Positions 1-11,362 are shown, counted from the stretch's first letter. The stretch is 64,000 nt of DNA from Hyposmocoma kahamanoa (GCF_003589595.1 NW_020656077.1:8721357-8785356), one strand, 5' to 3'. Notes: generated by a model not told the origin, from the sequence alone. Translations and numbers: made by a program.

Positions 1-718
1 GTTATATTAAAATATTTGTTGCATGTTAAATGTTGTTTAATGTTCTTTTGTGAACGATAAAATGTGTGTTGTAATAATAATTTCTCATTACTGTGCCGTT
101 TTTCTCATTTATGTTTATGAAAAAATCATTCGTGTTACGGCAATCTCATTTGTGTGACCTAAAATATCGTTTTTTTTTTGTTGTATATAACTAAAATATT
201 TCTGTGATTTTAAAATTATTGACATTGCTTGAACGTACATTGTTTATACGTTTAAGACCTTAAAACCAAAAGAAAAAAGGGTTTTACAAAAATAACTCAA
301 AAAGTGCCAGTGAAATCTACTACTACACTATAAGTATACTCCCCGCAAGTGTAATTATTAACTTATCAAACTAAACCAGGAGCCTTTAACTCAGAAGTCA
401 GTAAGCCCGTATCTCTAAAGTCTAACATAAAACCTTCGTTTCGCCAGCGATCTTAAGCCTTTGTCTAGTTCTCCTTTAGATTAATTACCACAGTGTTGGC
501 TATGCGGGCCGCTATCTATTCTCTATTCAACGGCCATAATATGGACTTTATTTTATGTTTTATCGAGCACTTCTGCAATGGAAATTTTTCCAGTTCATTC
601 GTTTAGTTACAACACCATAGGTATATTGCGGACTCCCCAAAATCTTACTTTCCATGTATCAGAAATTGTAAATACTTAGGGCGCATTTATTTGACATGAA
701 TTACGACTCACTTACCTC
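1..718. other. No gene seen
   Basis: AT-rich sequence without an open frame of note, recognised repeat or splice-bounded exon. I see nothing supportable here. Confidence 0.5.
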
Positions 719-868
719 GCGCGGCCGAAGAGCGGAGTCCGCGTAGCTACCGCGCAGCGACCGCGTGAGTCTGTCATTGCAAAATACACTCTATTTGTTT
801 TACGTTTTAGACTGGCTTGAATTTGGTCTACGTGGTGGCAGCGCGGACTCCGCTCGGCGACCGCGCCT
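719..868. mobile_element. Short inverted-repeat element (MITE candidate)
   Basis: Two GC-rich arms of about 34 bp face each other around a roughly 80-bp AT-rich centre. Both contain the core GCGGAGTCCGCG, in opposite orientation, and stand out from the AT-rich surroundings. No clear target-site duplication was found, so the superfamily is open. Confidence 0.45.
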
Positions 869-1139
869 TTGTATTATTCAGAGAAATTTAAATGTTATTG
901 TCTAGACTATAGAATTCAGATTCGCGTATAAATCACGCGTACCATGTCTTAAAATTACAATTCAATAAAAATGTATTACAAAATTGTCAAATATTTGATC
1001 CAAAACTTGGTCAATTAAACTCTTTTTTTGAAATTAGCCTTTAATTTATCGCCATTTAAACGTTTTATTTTAATTGGAAGTCTGTTATAAATTGTGATCG
1101 CTGTAACATGAGTGCTTTTGCCTGTTCTGCATGGGTGCC

Positions 1140-2086
1140 TTTATTTCATAGGTAAGCAAATTGCACTTGCTATCGTCATATTGATTAAACTCTACTAAGC
1201 GTTCATAAGGCAGATTCCCCTGAGAAGAACGAGGAAGAAACTCTAAAGATTGTGCTTTGTAAATATACAATTTGTACCTAGATATTTATCATTCACGATA
1301 TTTATTTCAAATATAGGTTATAAATTTTAACAAAAAATATAGATATTGTCTTACAGTGGAATGTATTTAACTTTATATGACAGCTAACACAAAACAAACG
1401 AGAGTCCATTTATCCAATTTTATGTATTTTTAACTGTCTTTCAAAGTTTTACATTCGGCATCCGAACAGTCTACAGGACGACATATTTTTTGTTTCATAT
1501 AATTGAAAGAAATCTGACAGTATCACTTAGATACAAATGGTCCTCAAAAAGTATTTCCATGGTCAAATAATATAATCTAGACAATATATTTAAATTCAAT
1601 TGAAGTAGCCGGAACACTTTTGCTTCCCTTTTTGTGTATGACCCATATCTTAGATGGAGATTACCTGCAAGAGCTACATGGGTCAATACCTCGTATTTTT
1701 GTCGGAAGCTATAATAATCTTTAGTATAACTTTTCGTGTCACTATGGTTTTAATCCTCGTAAATGGTAAATTTTGAATATCAACCGGAACCTTGTTAGTA
1801 GCGTATACATTACGCCTTGAATAAATTTATGACTTTGTTGTAAAGACGACTGTCGAAAACAGCTAGTTTATTTTTATTCCTCATATTAATGTTATATCTG
1901 CCACTTAAAAAAAACCACTATTCTTCTTAACATTAATTACGTTTTCATAAATGCACTGTGACGCTAGTGTAAGAATGTTGTCTCTCAAAGACAATTTGGG
2001 ACCCAAATTGTAAATGCTCTTACCGCATGGTTCTGCAGGGCAAAAGTTCCATTCATATCGGCGGCATTACCCCAAAACAAAATGCC
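1140..2086 (-). mobile_element. Decayed non-LTR retrotransposon, 3' portion
   Basis: Read on the minus strand, 1970-2086 encodes a degraded version of the C-terminal reverse transcriptase stretch seen better at 40599-41095: Leu-Gln-(Lys/Asn)-Arg/His-Ala-Val-Arg-Ala, then a Val-Pro-Asn/Lys element. The 3' UTR (around 1140-1270) matches the 3' UTR at 40400-40560, including a stretch about bringing attention to CAGATTCCCCTGAGAAGAA. Frames are broken by stops and by an unrelated insert near 1290-1490. Jockey/CR1-like is my best guess. It is an inert remnant. Confidence 0.65.
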
Positions 2087-2346
2087 ATATCGATACCTCC
2101 AATAAACAATATTCCAACTTTTTTTTGGTCATTTTCTGTTATTTTTGTAAGCAGCCATATTTATTTACTAATATTATACTCCCCGATTTTTTTTTGTGGA
2201 AAAAAAATAAGGAAACAAAAACAACTTTCGAAAAAATAACAAACAAAATTAATTTTGTGAAAAAAAATAAAGAAACAAAAGACAAGATAAAAACAGTACT
2301 GGCCCAAAAATTTAGTTGGCGTAGTGTTCATTGGAGGTATCGATAT
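2087..2346. mobile_element. Inverted-repeat MITE inserted in the LINE remnant
   Basis: The ends are 17-18 bp inverted repeats built on ATCGATACCTCCAAT (2089-2103 and its reverse complement near 2330-2344). The inside is AT-rich with runs of A and T. A related interior and end occur at 33943-34380, where another element is nested. It interrupts the minus-strand LINE on its left. Confidence 0.55.
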
Positions 2347-2934
2347 ATCATTTAACTATTACTTATTCTGCTGTCATTTAATGTAACTCATTATAGCATA
2401 CTTTCGTGCACTTGTCAGTGGTATAACATACAGAGTTTTTGACAAAGTCGTTTGTGTGTTACACTAATAAATCTGCTTATTGAATTCCACCACAGCAAAG
2501 TTCATAAGATGAGCCGGATAACTACTAACTTAACGAAATTCACCTATTGGATTTTGCGTTGAACCCCTCGTATATCATATCATCATATATATATACCTCG
2601 TACATATATCAGTCATAGCGAGACAAATTATCATACGCAGCATATTTAGCTAAACAATACTTGAGAATATGAAATATTGCCGTTTATATTGAAATAAATA
2701 TGAATTACACTTAACTTAGCAATTACATTAACATCAACTTAGTACAACCTTCCTCAATAAAAAATAAACTTTTTTTTAGATGTTGTGACCAAGCAATTTA
2801 GGAATTCTAAAAGTTTGCCATAGACAAAATCAAAGTTTAATAGATAAAAAAACTATTTTCAAGTACGTAATTTACAAGACCACAAAACCAACTTCGAACC
2901 ACTAGACAAACTTGTGTCAGCAATCGTAGGAAAT

Positions 2935-3260
2935 AATTATTAATACAAAGATCGAACACTCAGAAAAAATTCCTTCGATCCGGTCGGATTCGAACCGACG
3001 TCTTCTTGCATACCGTGCCGTCTGGCACAATCGCAACAAACACGCAAGCACATAGAAAAATTCGTGAGGTCCGTTGGTTCGTTCCGTGGCTTAGTTGGTA
3101 TAGCGCCTGGCACGGTATGCAAGAAGACGTCGGTTCGAATCCGACCGGATCGAAGGAATTTTTTCTGATTGTATTTCTGAGTGTTCGATCTTTGTATTAA
3201 TAATTATAACAAACTAGTGGAGTAATTTCACAAAAAATAATTGAATATCAATTCAAGAAA
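2935..3260. mobile_element. Two tRNA-derived SINE copies head to head (fold-back)
   Basis: The plus-strand half (about 3081-3260) has a tRNA-like head with an A-box-like TGGCTTAGTTGGT and a B box GGTTCGAATCC, followed by a tail ending GATCTTTGTATTAATAAT. The left arm (about 2935-3036) is its near-perfect reverse complement over some 85-100 bp, so the whole could fold into a long hairpin. Related tails occur near 6250, 12000, 32140, 38855, 46150 and 56900. A functional tRNA is unlikely: the cloverleaf ends do not pair well and the unit runs into a SINE tail. Confidence 0.7.
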
Positions 3261-3888
3261 AATTTAATTAATCGTAGGAAATATTAAACAAAATAATGAA
3301 AAAGAAATGACAGTGGACAATTTTTTATTTTCAAATTAGATCCAAAATAAAAAAGGTAAAATAACCGGCGAGTATTCTGAAGAAAACAATGTATCATTTC
3401 AAGGGTTTTACTGGCGTTCCGGTAAATGTTAAATGTCAAATTAATTATCATAAAAATAACGGGTAAAACAGTGACAGTGATCTCGCGACATTACCACCGT
3501 AGGTACCACTACCAATTGCTCATTATTTTCTTTAATGAAAAATACTTAATCAAAATACTGAGTCTGTCTTCTGACCCACGCACATTGATATATGAATATG
3601 ACAAGTTTTGTAAACGGATAAACAATAATAGGAAGTATGGATACGGTGAGAACTTGCTTATGACTTTCGTCATTAAGATGGAATTTGTTGTATTATTTAT
3701 CGTTGATATTTGTTTGAAGACCATGTTAAATAAATATCATCTAGACTCACGAAGTCTTATTGTTTCTTATAATTAAAACTTACAGTTTTAAAGGAGACTA
3801 CAGCGCCATGTTATTATATAGTACCATGATTCTGAAGAGGTACGCATGGCGGGACACACATTATTCCTTTTTTAAAACAAAATTGAAG
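3261..3888. other. Upstream region of FT1
   Basis: AT-rich, no convincing coding exon and no clear TATA plus initiator pair. In-frame ATG codons at 3808 and 3826 precede the chosen FT1 start and are discussed there. Confidence 0.4.
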
Positions 3889-4754
3889 ATGAAGGAGAAG
3901 ACAACAAAAAGCGCGAGTATAAAAAATATGACAGTGCAAATCGTCATCATAGTGTTCAATATGTATTATGTAAAGGGATACGCTGTAAAAGAGGAAAATA
4001 TAATTTACATGCTGGTGTGGACGCCGGTAAATGAAATGCCTTTCCTAGTAATGCAACACGGGCGGCAAGGCTTTATCAGAAGGAACTGTAAATTTCAAAA
4101 CTGTTTCGTCACCGATCAACACTCGTTCTTCTTCGACTTATTAGACTTCGACGTGATATTATTCAGCGTGATGGGTATGATTGACGGTATTGAAATGCCG
4201 CTTGTAAGGTCTGCTAAACAGAAGTACGTTTTGGTCGGGCTGGAACCAGCCGGTATACATAAGGTACCCTCTGAATTAAATAAGGAATTCAATCTCACGT
4301 GGGCGTACAAACTCGATTCTGATGTCGTTTTTCCCTATGTAGTAGTAAAAAATGAACGTGATGAGAAAATCGGACCTAAAATGGAGATGCACTGGATTAA
4401 CATCAAGGATATGAATGAAACAAGTAAGTATATTAAAGAGAAATTGCAAAGGAAGCGCATAGCGGCAGCGATGTTCGTGTCCAACTGTGTGGCGACAAAC
4501 GAACGCCTGACGTTTGCCGGAGAGCTGAGAAAGGAGCTCGCTAATTACAGTCAACGCGTGGATGTCTATGGAGCGTGTGGCGACAGGTGGTGCGCACGCG
4601 ACGAAGAAGAGTGCTACGCCTTAATTGAATCCAAGTATTATTTTTATTTGGCCTTCGAGAATTCCTTCGGTGAAGACTATGTCACTGAAAAGCTATTAAC
4701 TGGCTTAGAACACTTCGCGGTGCCAGTGGTTTATGGAACCGCAAACTACACCAG
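3889..4754 (+). CDS. FT1 exon 1: GT10 alpha-1,3-fucosyltransferase-like
   Basis: First of two exons (joined to 8724-9099; 413 residues). GT10 enzymes move L-fucose from GDP-fucose to GlcNAc of glycans in the Golgi lumen with inversion. Visible here: basic N terminus, hydrophobic segment at residues 14-28, the Leu-Glu-Pro-Ala stretch whose Glu119 sits where mammalian family members have their catalytic base, Tyr-Lys-Leu-Asp-Ser-Asp from residue 140, and the family signature FENSFGEDYVTEK (Glu257, Lys268) followed by VPVVYG. Start: ATG 3889 gives the same length and N-terminal layout as FT7 and FT3; ATG 3808 would add 27 residues absent from the paralogues. Odd: Gly replaces the Cys found in FT2, FT3, FT5 and FT7 before EDYV, Met replaces Trp in the AAAWF motif, and the donor is GC (CCAG/GCAAGT). 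Codons are more GC-rich than in FT2. Confidence 0.92.
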
Positions 4755-4784
4755 GCAAGTTTGGTAACATATTTAATAGCAGTA

Positions 4785-5412
4785 GATCTCCTTGTGAAAG
4801 AGTTCGTAAAGGGAAGTACTGCCACCTTATCTATTTCTGCCGCCAAGCAGTAATCTGAGCATTAGAGGGTTCTGGTGAAATTACGGCCACATGAGACTTG
4901 TTAACTTATGTCTCAGGGTGACGGACGCAATAGCACTTACACTTACATACATACATACATATACTTCACGCCTTTTTCCCATCGGGGTAGGCAGAGACAA
5001 CAGTCTTCCACTTGCTACGACCCTGACACACATCTTTCGCCTCATCAACACGCATCAATGCTTTCATACACGCTTGTCGGTTAAGGGTACTCTTGACCTG
5101 GCCCTTCTTTAGGATAGCCTCAATTTGGTCATGGTAAGTTCTCCTTGGTCGGCCCATACCAACTTGCCCGTTCACACTCGCCTTATAAATCTGTTTCGTC
5201 ACTTTTCTTTCATTCATTCTCTCTACATGTCCGAACCATCTAAGCATCCCTTTCTCTATCTTTATCACTATATCTTCTTCCGCGCCGCAACTTACACTTA
5301 CACTTCACATTTTTGCGATTTAAAACTCTGAGTGACACTGCAACTGTTATGAACAGGCGTGCCGCTTACCACCAGGCCGACGACTTGTTCGCCCGTTCCT
5401 AGAAGATTAATT
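4785..5412 (-). mobile_element. SINE interrupted by a LINE fragment
   Basis: Pieces at 4785-4932 and about 5300-5412 belong to one SINE family (other copies near 9285, 26580, 27985, 29975, 42290, 48884, 54215). A shared landmark is ACTTATGTCTCAGGGTGA, with CAACTGTTATG further on. They are separated by a LINE insert flanked by matching ACTTACACTTAC sequences, which look like a target-site duplication. Confidence 0.65.
4946..5288 (-). mobile_element. RTE-like LINE, C-terminal fragment and tail
   Basis: The minus strand encodes an open stretch of 100 residues beginning at 5268 with Leu-Arg-Trp-Phe-Gly-His-Val-Glu-Arg-Met, then Gly-Arg-Pro-Arg-Arg-Thr-Tyr. This is the typical C-terminal end of RTE-type endonuclease/reverse transcriptase polyproteins. 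A (GTAT)n-type tail lies at the 4946 end. Only the last part of the element is present, the usual 5' truncation. It sits inside the FT1 intron. Confidence 0.75.
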
Positions 5413-5499
5413 TCACAAAAATAATGTTATGGTCGAAAGTGTTAAAGAAAAACGTACTACCCAAAATTGACGTAAGTTTTCAAAGTAAGCAGTAACACG

Positions 5500-5660
5500 T
5501 TATCAATCCATTTAGACGTCTCACTGCTGGGCACGGGTTTCCTTTCAAGCGTGAGTTTAGGCCATAGTCCGCCATGCTGGGCCAATGCGGGCTGGACACT
5601 TCACAAGTTTCTCGATGGTTGTGAACCTGTGCTCGAGAGGCGGTAGGTCCAACCTTTAGG
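5500..5660. repeat. Dispersed repeat fragment (CACTGCTGGGCACGGG type)
   Basis: The sequence around 5523 (CACTGCTGGGCACGGG, then GGCCATAGTCCGCCATGCTG) resembles a repeat I know as abundant in moths and butterflies. The family name is not certain and no second copy occurs in this window. Confidence 0.4.
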
Positions 5661-6249
5661 CTTTTTAACCACAGCTTTTTTTATAGCCAAGGTAGATTTT
5701 GATTATGTGGGAGATGTTATGCCCGTAAGCCGGTAAATTGTTGTGTCTTATACATAAATATAAATTTAACTAAAATTTTTCAACCTTATCTATATTTATG
5801 TCATTATTCGCACTGCTATTACAATAGTGTTGTAACGGTAAATATGTGAAATTTAATATTATATCATTAGTGAACGTAAAATTTGATTCTCTACACGTCA
5901 AAAAAACCGTCGTTAGAATATTGTAAGAAACAAAAGATATCTACTTAACTCAAAATGAGCCATACTTTAAAATATGTGAGCTAGTTCTGGCCAAAACAAT
6001 CCTTATGCAAAAACGTGACATTATTTTGTCCTCTTTAATATATTTAATATTTGAGAAATTGTTTAAGTGTCTATATATAACTATAACATATAAATTTTAA
6101 TGATTTTTTGCGGGAAGTGAGTTTCCTTCGTTTCTTCATTCGTCGTTTGTGTAAAAATTCGCTTTTTGAATTAATACACGTAGTATACAATGCGATATCA
6201 TTGTATTACTGAGAATGTTTTTGTGAAATATCTCCACTAGATTTTATTA

Positions 6250-6395
6250 GGATTATTAATACAAAAATCGAACACATAGAAAAACTTTTTCGACCCAATG
6301 GGACTTAGTATTATAGCTCTTACCAACTGAGCTACGGGCAGAGTTATCTAGTTGCCGAAATTCTCCTATGTGTTTTTGTTAAGAGGGAGCAGAGG
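6250..6395 (-). mobile_element. tRNA-derived SINE fragment
   Basis: Starts with the family tail TTAATACAAAAATCGAACAC and contains the reverse complement of an A-box-like GTAGCTCAGTTGGTAAGAG near 6325. The B-box region is lost or altered. Same family as the copies at 2935-3260 and 56905-57060. Confidence 0.5.
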
Positions 6396-8325
6396 AAAAA
6401 TTCCTAATCTTCGATTTGATTTTAGATGGGTACATCCACTTTAAAGTTAAAAATAAAATATTGTATGAGTAACTACACGATATATTCAAGCATAGACACT
6501 AATCAGAAACATAAAACAATAAAGTTTCCTCGATAGATAAAAATCACGAAATGACCTCCAATTTTGCTACAGGTTATTAGGACAAATATTAGATAATTAA
6601 TTATATTTATGCATGATCGAGAACTGTGACTACGGATTTTTTTAATCCCTTTAGTTTTAGAGTTATTCCGCTAAAACGAATTTGGTACTTTTAATGCGCA
6701 AAATTCAACATCTCCTGTCGCATGTCACACGAACTTCAGGCATATATTTGTTTCATAAATTTGGGCGGCGCCAACGTCAAAACTTTTTTGGCATGCTCCC
6801 TCTTAAAGATCTTTGTACTGGATTTTTCCTCATTCTGAACCGCCTGTGACATCTAGTGAGAGATTTTAATACCTTCTTGTCGAATCTTTGGTCGTGGGTA
6901 CAAGTCGATCGACTTGGGTCGAAAAGTTTTTCTAAGTATTCGATGTTTGCTTTAATAATCCTTACATCATTGTTATTAGTTGGGTACTTAAACAAAACGT
7001 CGGGGACGGTGCAATTACGCGTAACTAGCATTTGATTATGTGTATCCATTTCAGTAATATAGTGGCCATATCAAATCCGTGTAAATGTCGTGGTAACCAA
7101 ATTAGCGTGATTTTCGGGAATCTATTGTTATCAGTCCGTAGACAACATAAATTAATGCTCGCTGTGCAAAAATGAAAAATATAGAATCATGACGCGTGTC
7201 ATGATGCTATATTATTTTTAATTTTAAAGAATTTACAAAGTAAAAGTGGAATTTATTATGACGTAATCAGTTAAGTATTGTTCATTTCATAAATAGTGAA
7301 AATAGCTTTTGAAATAAAGTATTAACATATGACAATATATCATCAATGTCTTGTAGTAGATAAATTAAAATTATATTAGATGTGTTTGCCGGAAGGCTGC
7401 ACGGTATCGGATGACCGAATGACATGATTCAATATTTTTCTGTTGGTTTAGATATATTCTCGATATATAAAAGGGCAACGTACGTATATATTTCCGGCCG
7501 TTTAAATTCTGAAATGTAATGCCGGGTGCACGAATCTTTCACTTGCTTTGTGTGTGTTTGATATTTCCACGCTAGCAACAGGGAATGTTTGCGGAGGACA
7601 GCACCACTGGTCAATCACAGAGCAGCAGCGTCCACGCGTCCAATAAAACCAAAACAAAGATAAGGCGCCGCGTATGCGCGCAAGTCTCTCCGTGACGCAA
7701 AGCGGAAGACTCGTGAACACCTTTGCGCGGAAGGCCGATTTCTACGCCGCAACCCAGGCAACGCAAGAAAGCACAACGCAAGTGAAAGACGAAAAAGAGC
7801 GAGAGACGAGAAAGTATACCCAGCTAATAAAATATAAGAGTGGGGCTAATTTGTTGTTCGGGTCCGTTTCAAAACCACGCGTTTTAGACTAGATTGTACT
7901 TGAGTGCGACTAGCAGATAATAATTGAAATGTCCAGGGAATGAATGGTCGAAGACACTTGAGCACAATTTTAGGAAAAAAGGATTTTTAATTTGAAGAAC
8001 TTTAAATGTTGGCGAAAAAGACAACCTGAAACACAAATTACTACCTGAAACAAAGTCAATGCTGACATAAATGCATGTAACGCTATGTAATCCATTAACC
8101 ATTTTAACTAAAAACATTTTTATGACTAAAAGTAAAAGCTAATTTTTAAGGAAATTTAACCTTTTAGCCTTTTCCTGATGTATGTAAAGTACGCTCTGCG
8201 TTTATCGAACTGGATGGCGGTAGTGACTTAAAACGTCTTTAAAGTGACTGATCATTCTTTTCCTGGTCTCATCAATTGTGATAATAAATGAAGTTACGTC
8301 TTCCTATAAACTATTTTCATTTTCG
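6396..8325. other. Intron 1 of FT1, mostly unassigned
   Basis: No supported gene. Minus-strand frames at 6777-7049 and 7502-7720 have no recognisable motif. A GC-richer patch at about 7660-7810 has unusual composition for the region and may be repeat-derived, but I cannot assign it. Confidence 0.4.
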
Positions 8326-8415
8326 TCTCGTCTCGTCTCGTCTCGTGTCGTCTCGTGTCGTCTCGTGTCGTCTCGTGTCGTCTCGTGTCGTCGTCTCGTC
8401 TCGTCTCGTCTCGTT
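8326..8415. repeat. Pentanucleotide microsatellite (TCTCG/TGTCG)n
   Basis: About eighteen units of TCTCG with regular replacement by TGTCG, so a higher-order 10-bp unit (TCTCGTGTCG) occupies the middle. It lies in the FT1 intron about 310 bp before exon 2. Confidence 0.95.
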
Positions 8416-8723
8416 TTATTATATTTTATTTATTTTTAATTATTACTTATTAAAATTTTCATTACTCGATGAATTGCACTGTCCTGGACGAAAAGATGAA
8501 ACACTAGGTATTATATACTACATAAAGGAATAATACTACACTGAATTTGATGTGTGCCTAGTGCCTAGACTAGCAAAGAAATAATTGTTTCCCACGAGTT
8601 TTTTTATATGATTTCTAGCGATATTTTTTAATTTAGTTAATATTAAATGTAACCAAACTATTAGACTACCATGGCTTACTTCGCATACTGTCATTTGTGT
8701 ATTAACGACGTATATTTTTTTAG

Positions 8724-9099
8724 GTTCATGCCAGACGGTATATATCTAAACGCACATACTTTGGGACCAGCAAAACTGGCGCACGCGATGCTTGACGCCA
8801 TCTACAACAAGGAGAAGTACTTTGAATTCTTCAAATGGCACGGTTATTACAGTTTCCACTACACCGGTGAGAACGATTTCTATGACGAAATCTGTGGCCT
8901 TTGCGATTTGCTAAACAACAAAACAGTGATGGAACAAAAAACTATAAGATCTACAAATGTATGGTGGAACGAATGGCACAATGGGCCGCCGACAACAGAC
9001 GACAATTTCATGAAACTTATAATAGATGAGGAAAAAAGTAACACATCGGGTATTACTGGAATAGTATCAAATATATACAATTACATATTTGATAATTGA
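8724..9099 (+). CDS. FT1 exon 2: C-terminal part of GT10 enzyme
   Basis: Follows a T-rich tract and acceptor TTTTTTTAG/GTTCATG. The split Arg codon (AG/G) restores the frame, giving Arg-Phe-Met-Pro-Asp-Gly at the junction. Encodes residues 289-413, with CGLC at residues 346-349. A C-terminal CxxC is a known feature of plant and invertebrate alpha-1,3-fucosyltransferases and is probably disulphide-bonded. The protein ends soon after a Ser-Asn-Ile-Tyr-Asn-Tyr segment shared with the other copies. The stop is TGA at 9097. The ending (Gly-Ile-Thr-Gly-Ile-Val) most resembles that of FT5. Confidence 0.92.
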
Positions 9100-9284
9100 T
9101 ATCAGTCGAGTTAGAGGCACGGGTTGTCAGGGTTTCTAAAATACGTAACAATTAGGTTATCAAGTGACAAAAACACACATTTCCAACAATTACATATCAA
9201 ACTGTAATGGCTATAGTTTTGGAGACTATTACGAAATTTAAATTTTTGATAGTCGCAGTAGAGCTAGATATGAAATGTGTGTGT

Positions 9285-9500
9285 GTTCCTCTGTTGAAGT
9301 ACTGCTACCTTATCTATTTCTGCCACCAAGGAAGAATACTCGTGAAATCTTAGGTACATGGACTTGTCAACTTATGTCTCAGGGTGAAGGTCGCAGTGGC
9401 AGTGCCCGTCAGATCTTTGCGATTTGAAGCTTTAAGTATCACTGCAACTGTTATGGACTGGCTTGTCGCTTAGGACAAGGGGGCCTACCACAACCTCAAA
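9285..9500 (-). mobile_element. SINE copy next to an inverted-repeat element
   Basis: Same family as 4785-5412, with landmarks TACTGCTACCTTATCTATTT and ACTTATGTCTCAGGGTGA. Its end (CCTACCACAACCTC) abuts the element at 9501-10590. The same junction recurs in reverse at about 42045-42070. Confidence 0.6.
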
Positions 9501-10590
9501 AAACAATGTTACTTTAACCTTATATTGACTTTTCGTACCTTGACGCGCTTAAAGTAAGCTTATTATAATGTTAAAACTATAATGTTTTATTGGCAGCTTT
9601 GAGACTATTCATTCACTCAGTTCGTACTATGACGCGACTTTACCATTAAAGTAATATTGTTCTTATGTCAAATTTAGCAATCTTAAAATAGTTCCTCAGA
9701 CGCAGTGGAAACAATATTATTTTCGGATTTATTGTCTAAATATTGATTTGTAATGATTGAAACTTAAGTTGAACTTATTTATTTACATAAATCTCTTCAA
9801 TATTTTGTTTATTTTTTTATTTAATAGTACATAGGATAGTCATTTCTCGTTGAATAAAAATACGCGATAATTAATTTCGTCAAATTATTACAGCGACATC
9901 TTTATGCTCTTTGACAACACTAACAGTTGACACTCGACTATAATTCCGAATTCACGACGTGACGATCAAAATTTCACAGTTTGTTTCATTCATTTTTCTT
10001 CATTAAAATGCGGAAAAATAATTGAAAACAACGTAATTTTCATAGATTTTATCATTACATACTTTGCTATTTTTAACAGTCAAAGCTCTGAATATAAATA
10101 ACATTAAGTAATTAAACATTATCCTACTATAAGACGATTCGGAACATGAAAGAAAGAGATGGCATATTTCTTTCATGTTTATAGTAAGGATTAGACAATA
10201 TTGGGAAATCATTGGTTCTTTTAACCACTTTAGCAATAATACATTACTTGGCTGACTTTTTTCATGTTTATAGTAAGGATTATACAATATTGGGAAATCA
10301 TTCGATCTTTTAGGGTCGTATTCCAGAACTCTATTCAAAGCTCAAGTCAGGATTGCACTGGCAACACAAGCACTGGAAATACGACCCTAATGGCAGTGAC
10401 TTGAGTATGTTTTCGAGTGCTTTAAGCCATACTCAAATCCTGACTTGAGCATCGAGTAGAGTTCTAGAATACGACTCTTAATCACTGTAGCAATAATACA
10501 TTACTTGGTAGACAGTTTTGTCATGGTGCGAATATGAATAATATTATAATAAGCTTACTTTAGGCTTACATTGAAATAAGATTGTTTTTG
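9501..10590. mobile_element. Non-autonomous DNA element, copy 1
   Basis: A reverse-oriented relative lies at 41290-42045. Both copies have near-terminal inverted motifs TAAAGTAAGCTTATTATAAT (here 9555 and, reversed, about 10543), and the sequence stays similar between them. This copy has an internal ~90-bp partial duplication (10167-10250 and 10260-10520) containing TATTGGGAAATCATT twice, and a hairpin element inserted in the second unit. No transposase frame is present. Confidence 0.55.
10310..10479. mobile_element. Hairpin MITE nested in the above
   Basis: Arms of about 40 bp read GGGTCGTATTCCAGAACTCT at the left and the reverse complement of a close variant at the right (TAGAGTTCTAGAATACGACT). 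The copy at 41290-42045 lacks it and shows the uninterrupted CTATTAACCACTTTAGCAAT, so it is a later insertion. A TTA-type duplication is possible. Confidence 0.65.
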
Positions 10591-10789
10591 GAAAAGTTAT
10601 TGCAGGCACACGATTTGTTCGTCCCGGCACTTTGTTACATAAAAAAAATTGAGAGAGTCAAAACCAGTTCGAGATGATGATATTTGAATAACGTCAGACT
10701 GTGCTGTATGGTATGAACGTGCAATTTTTATTTAATTAAGATAATATACACTATTTTGCTGTAATTCAAAAATTATACCTCATTAGATT

Positions 10790-10996
10790 GAATCACTGTC
10801 TCTTAAGATACAGGTTCACCTAGTTTAAGAGACAGGGTCGTCAATTGCTAAATACTGTGATCCACAATTAAACAGTGTCAACTATTTTATAATTAGAATT
10901 TTTGTTATTTTTACTTTTATTTTTAATCTTTTCTTGTAATTTTTTGGTTCTGTCATATGTGGAAATAAATAAATTATTATTATTATTATACAGGCA
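10790..10996 (+). mobile_element. LINE 3' UTR with (TTA)n tail
   Basis: Contains paired CACTGTCTCTTAAGATACAG and TTTAAGAGACAGGG motifs, then a T-rich UTR ending in AATAAATAAATTATTATTATTATTA. This form is common for 3' ends of lepidopteran non-LTR elements. No coding part remains. Confidence 0.5.
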
Positions 10997-11362
10997 AGGT
11001 AAAAAAAAAAACAATAAAAGATTAACTACTAGAAAGTAAAACTAGGGTTTTTAAATTATATGAAGGAAATTGGGTCGCCGGCAGCGTTCCCACTTTGTAT
11101 TGCTATGTTAATGCGTGGGGCAAGGTAGCTGCCGGCCCTTGGGATTCCCAGGCAGTCTATTAATTTTTTCAATTTAATCGAGATGCCTTCATCTGCACTG
11201 GGATCCCGTGGGCCAAAGATTTCGACTCCAAAGGCTGTAAATAGGTAGTCGGAGCCGAGATCCTGGTACTTATGATATTATTATCGTTGTCTACAAACAA
11301 GGAAAATGCTTTTATTATTACAGGGGTAGACATGGGCGCTTAAACGAAAATCAGTTAAAAAG

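Noticed and set aside
3081..3155. tRNA gene
   Set aside because: A and B boxes are present, but the acceptor ends do not pair and the unit continues into a SINE tail that occurs elsewhere. The same holds for 38280-38345 and 44740-44815.
3426..3776. 116-codon plus-strand open frame before FT1
   Set aside because: No signal, no similarity to other upstream regions of the array, and mirrored by an equally long frame on the other strand.
6777..7049. 90-codon minus-strand open frame
   Set aside because: No motif, no splice or start context, and AT-rich intron sequence; a chance frame in the FT1 intron.
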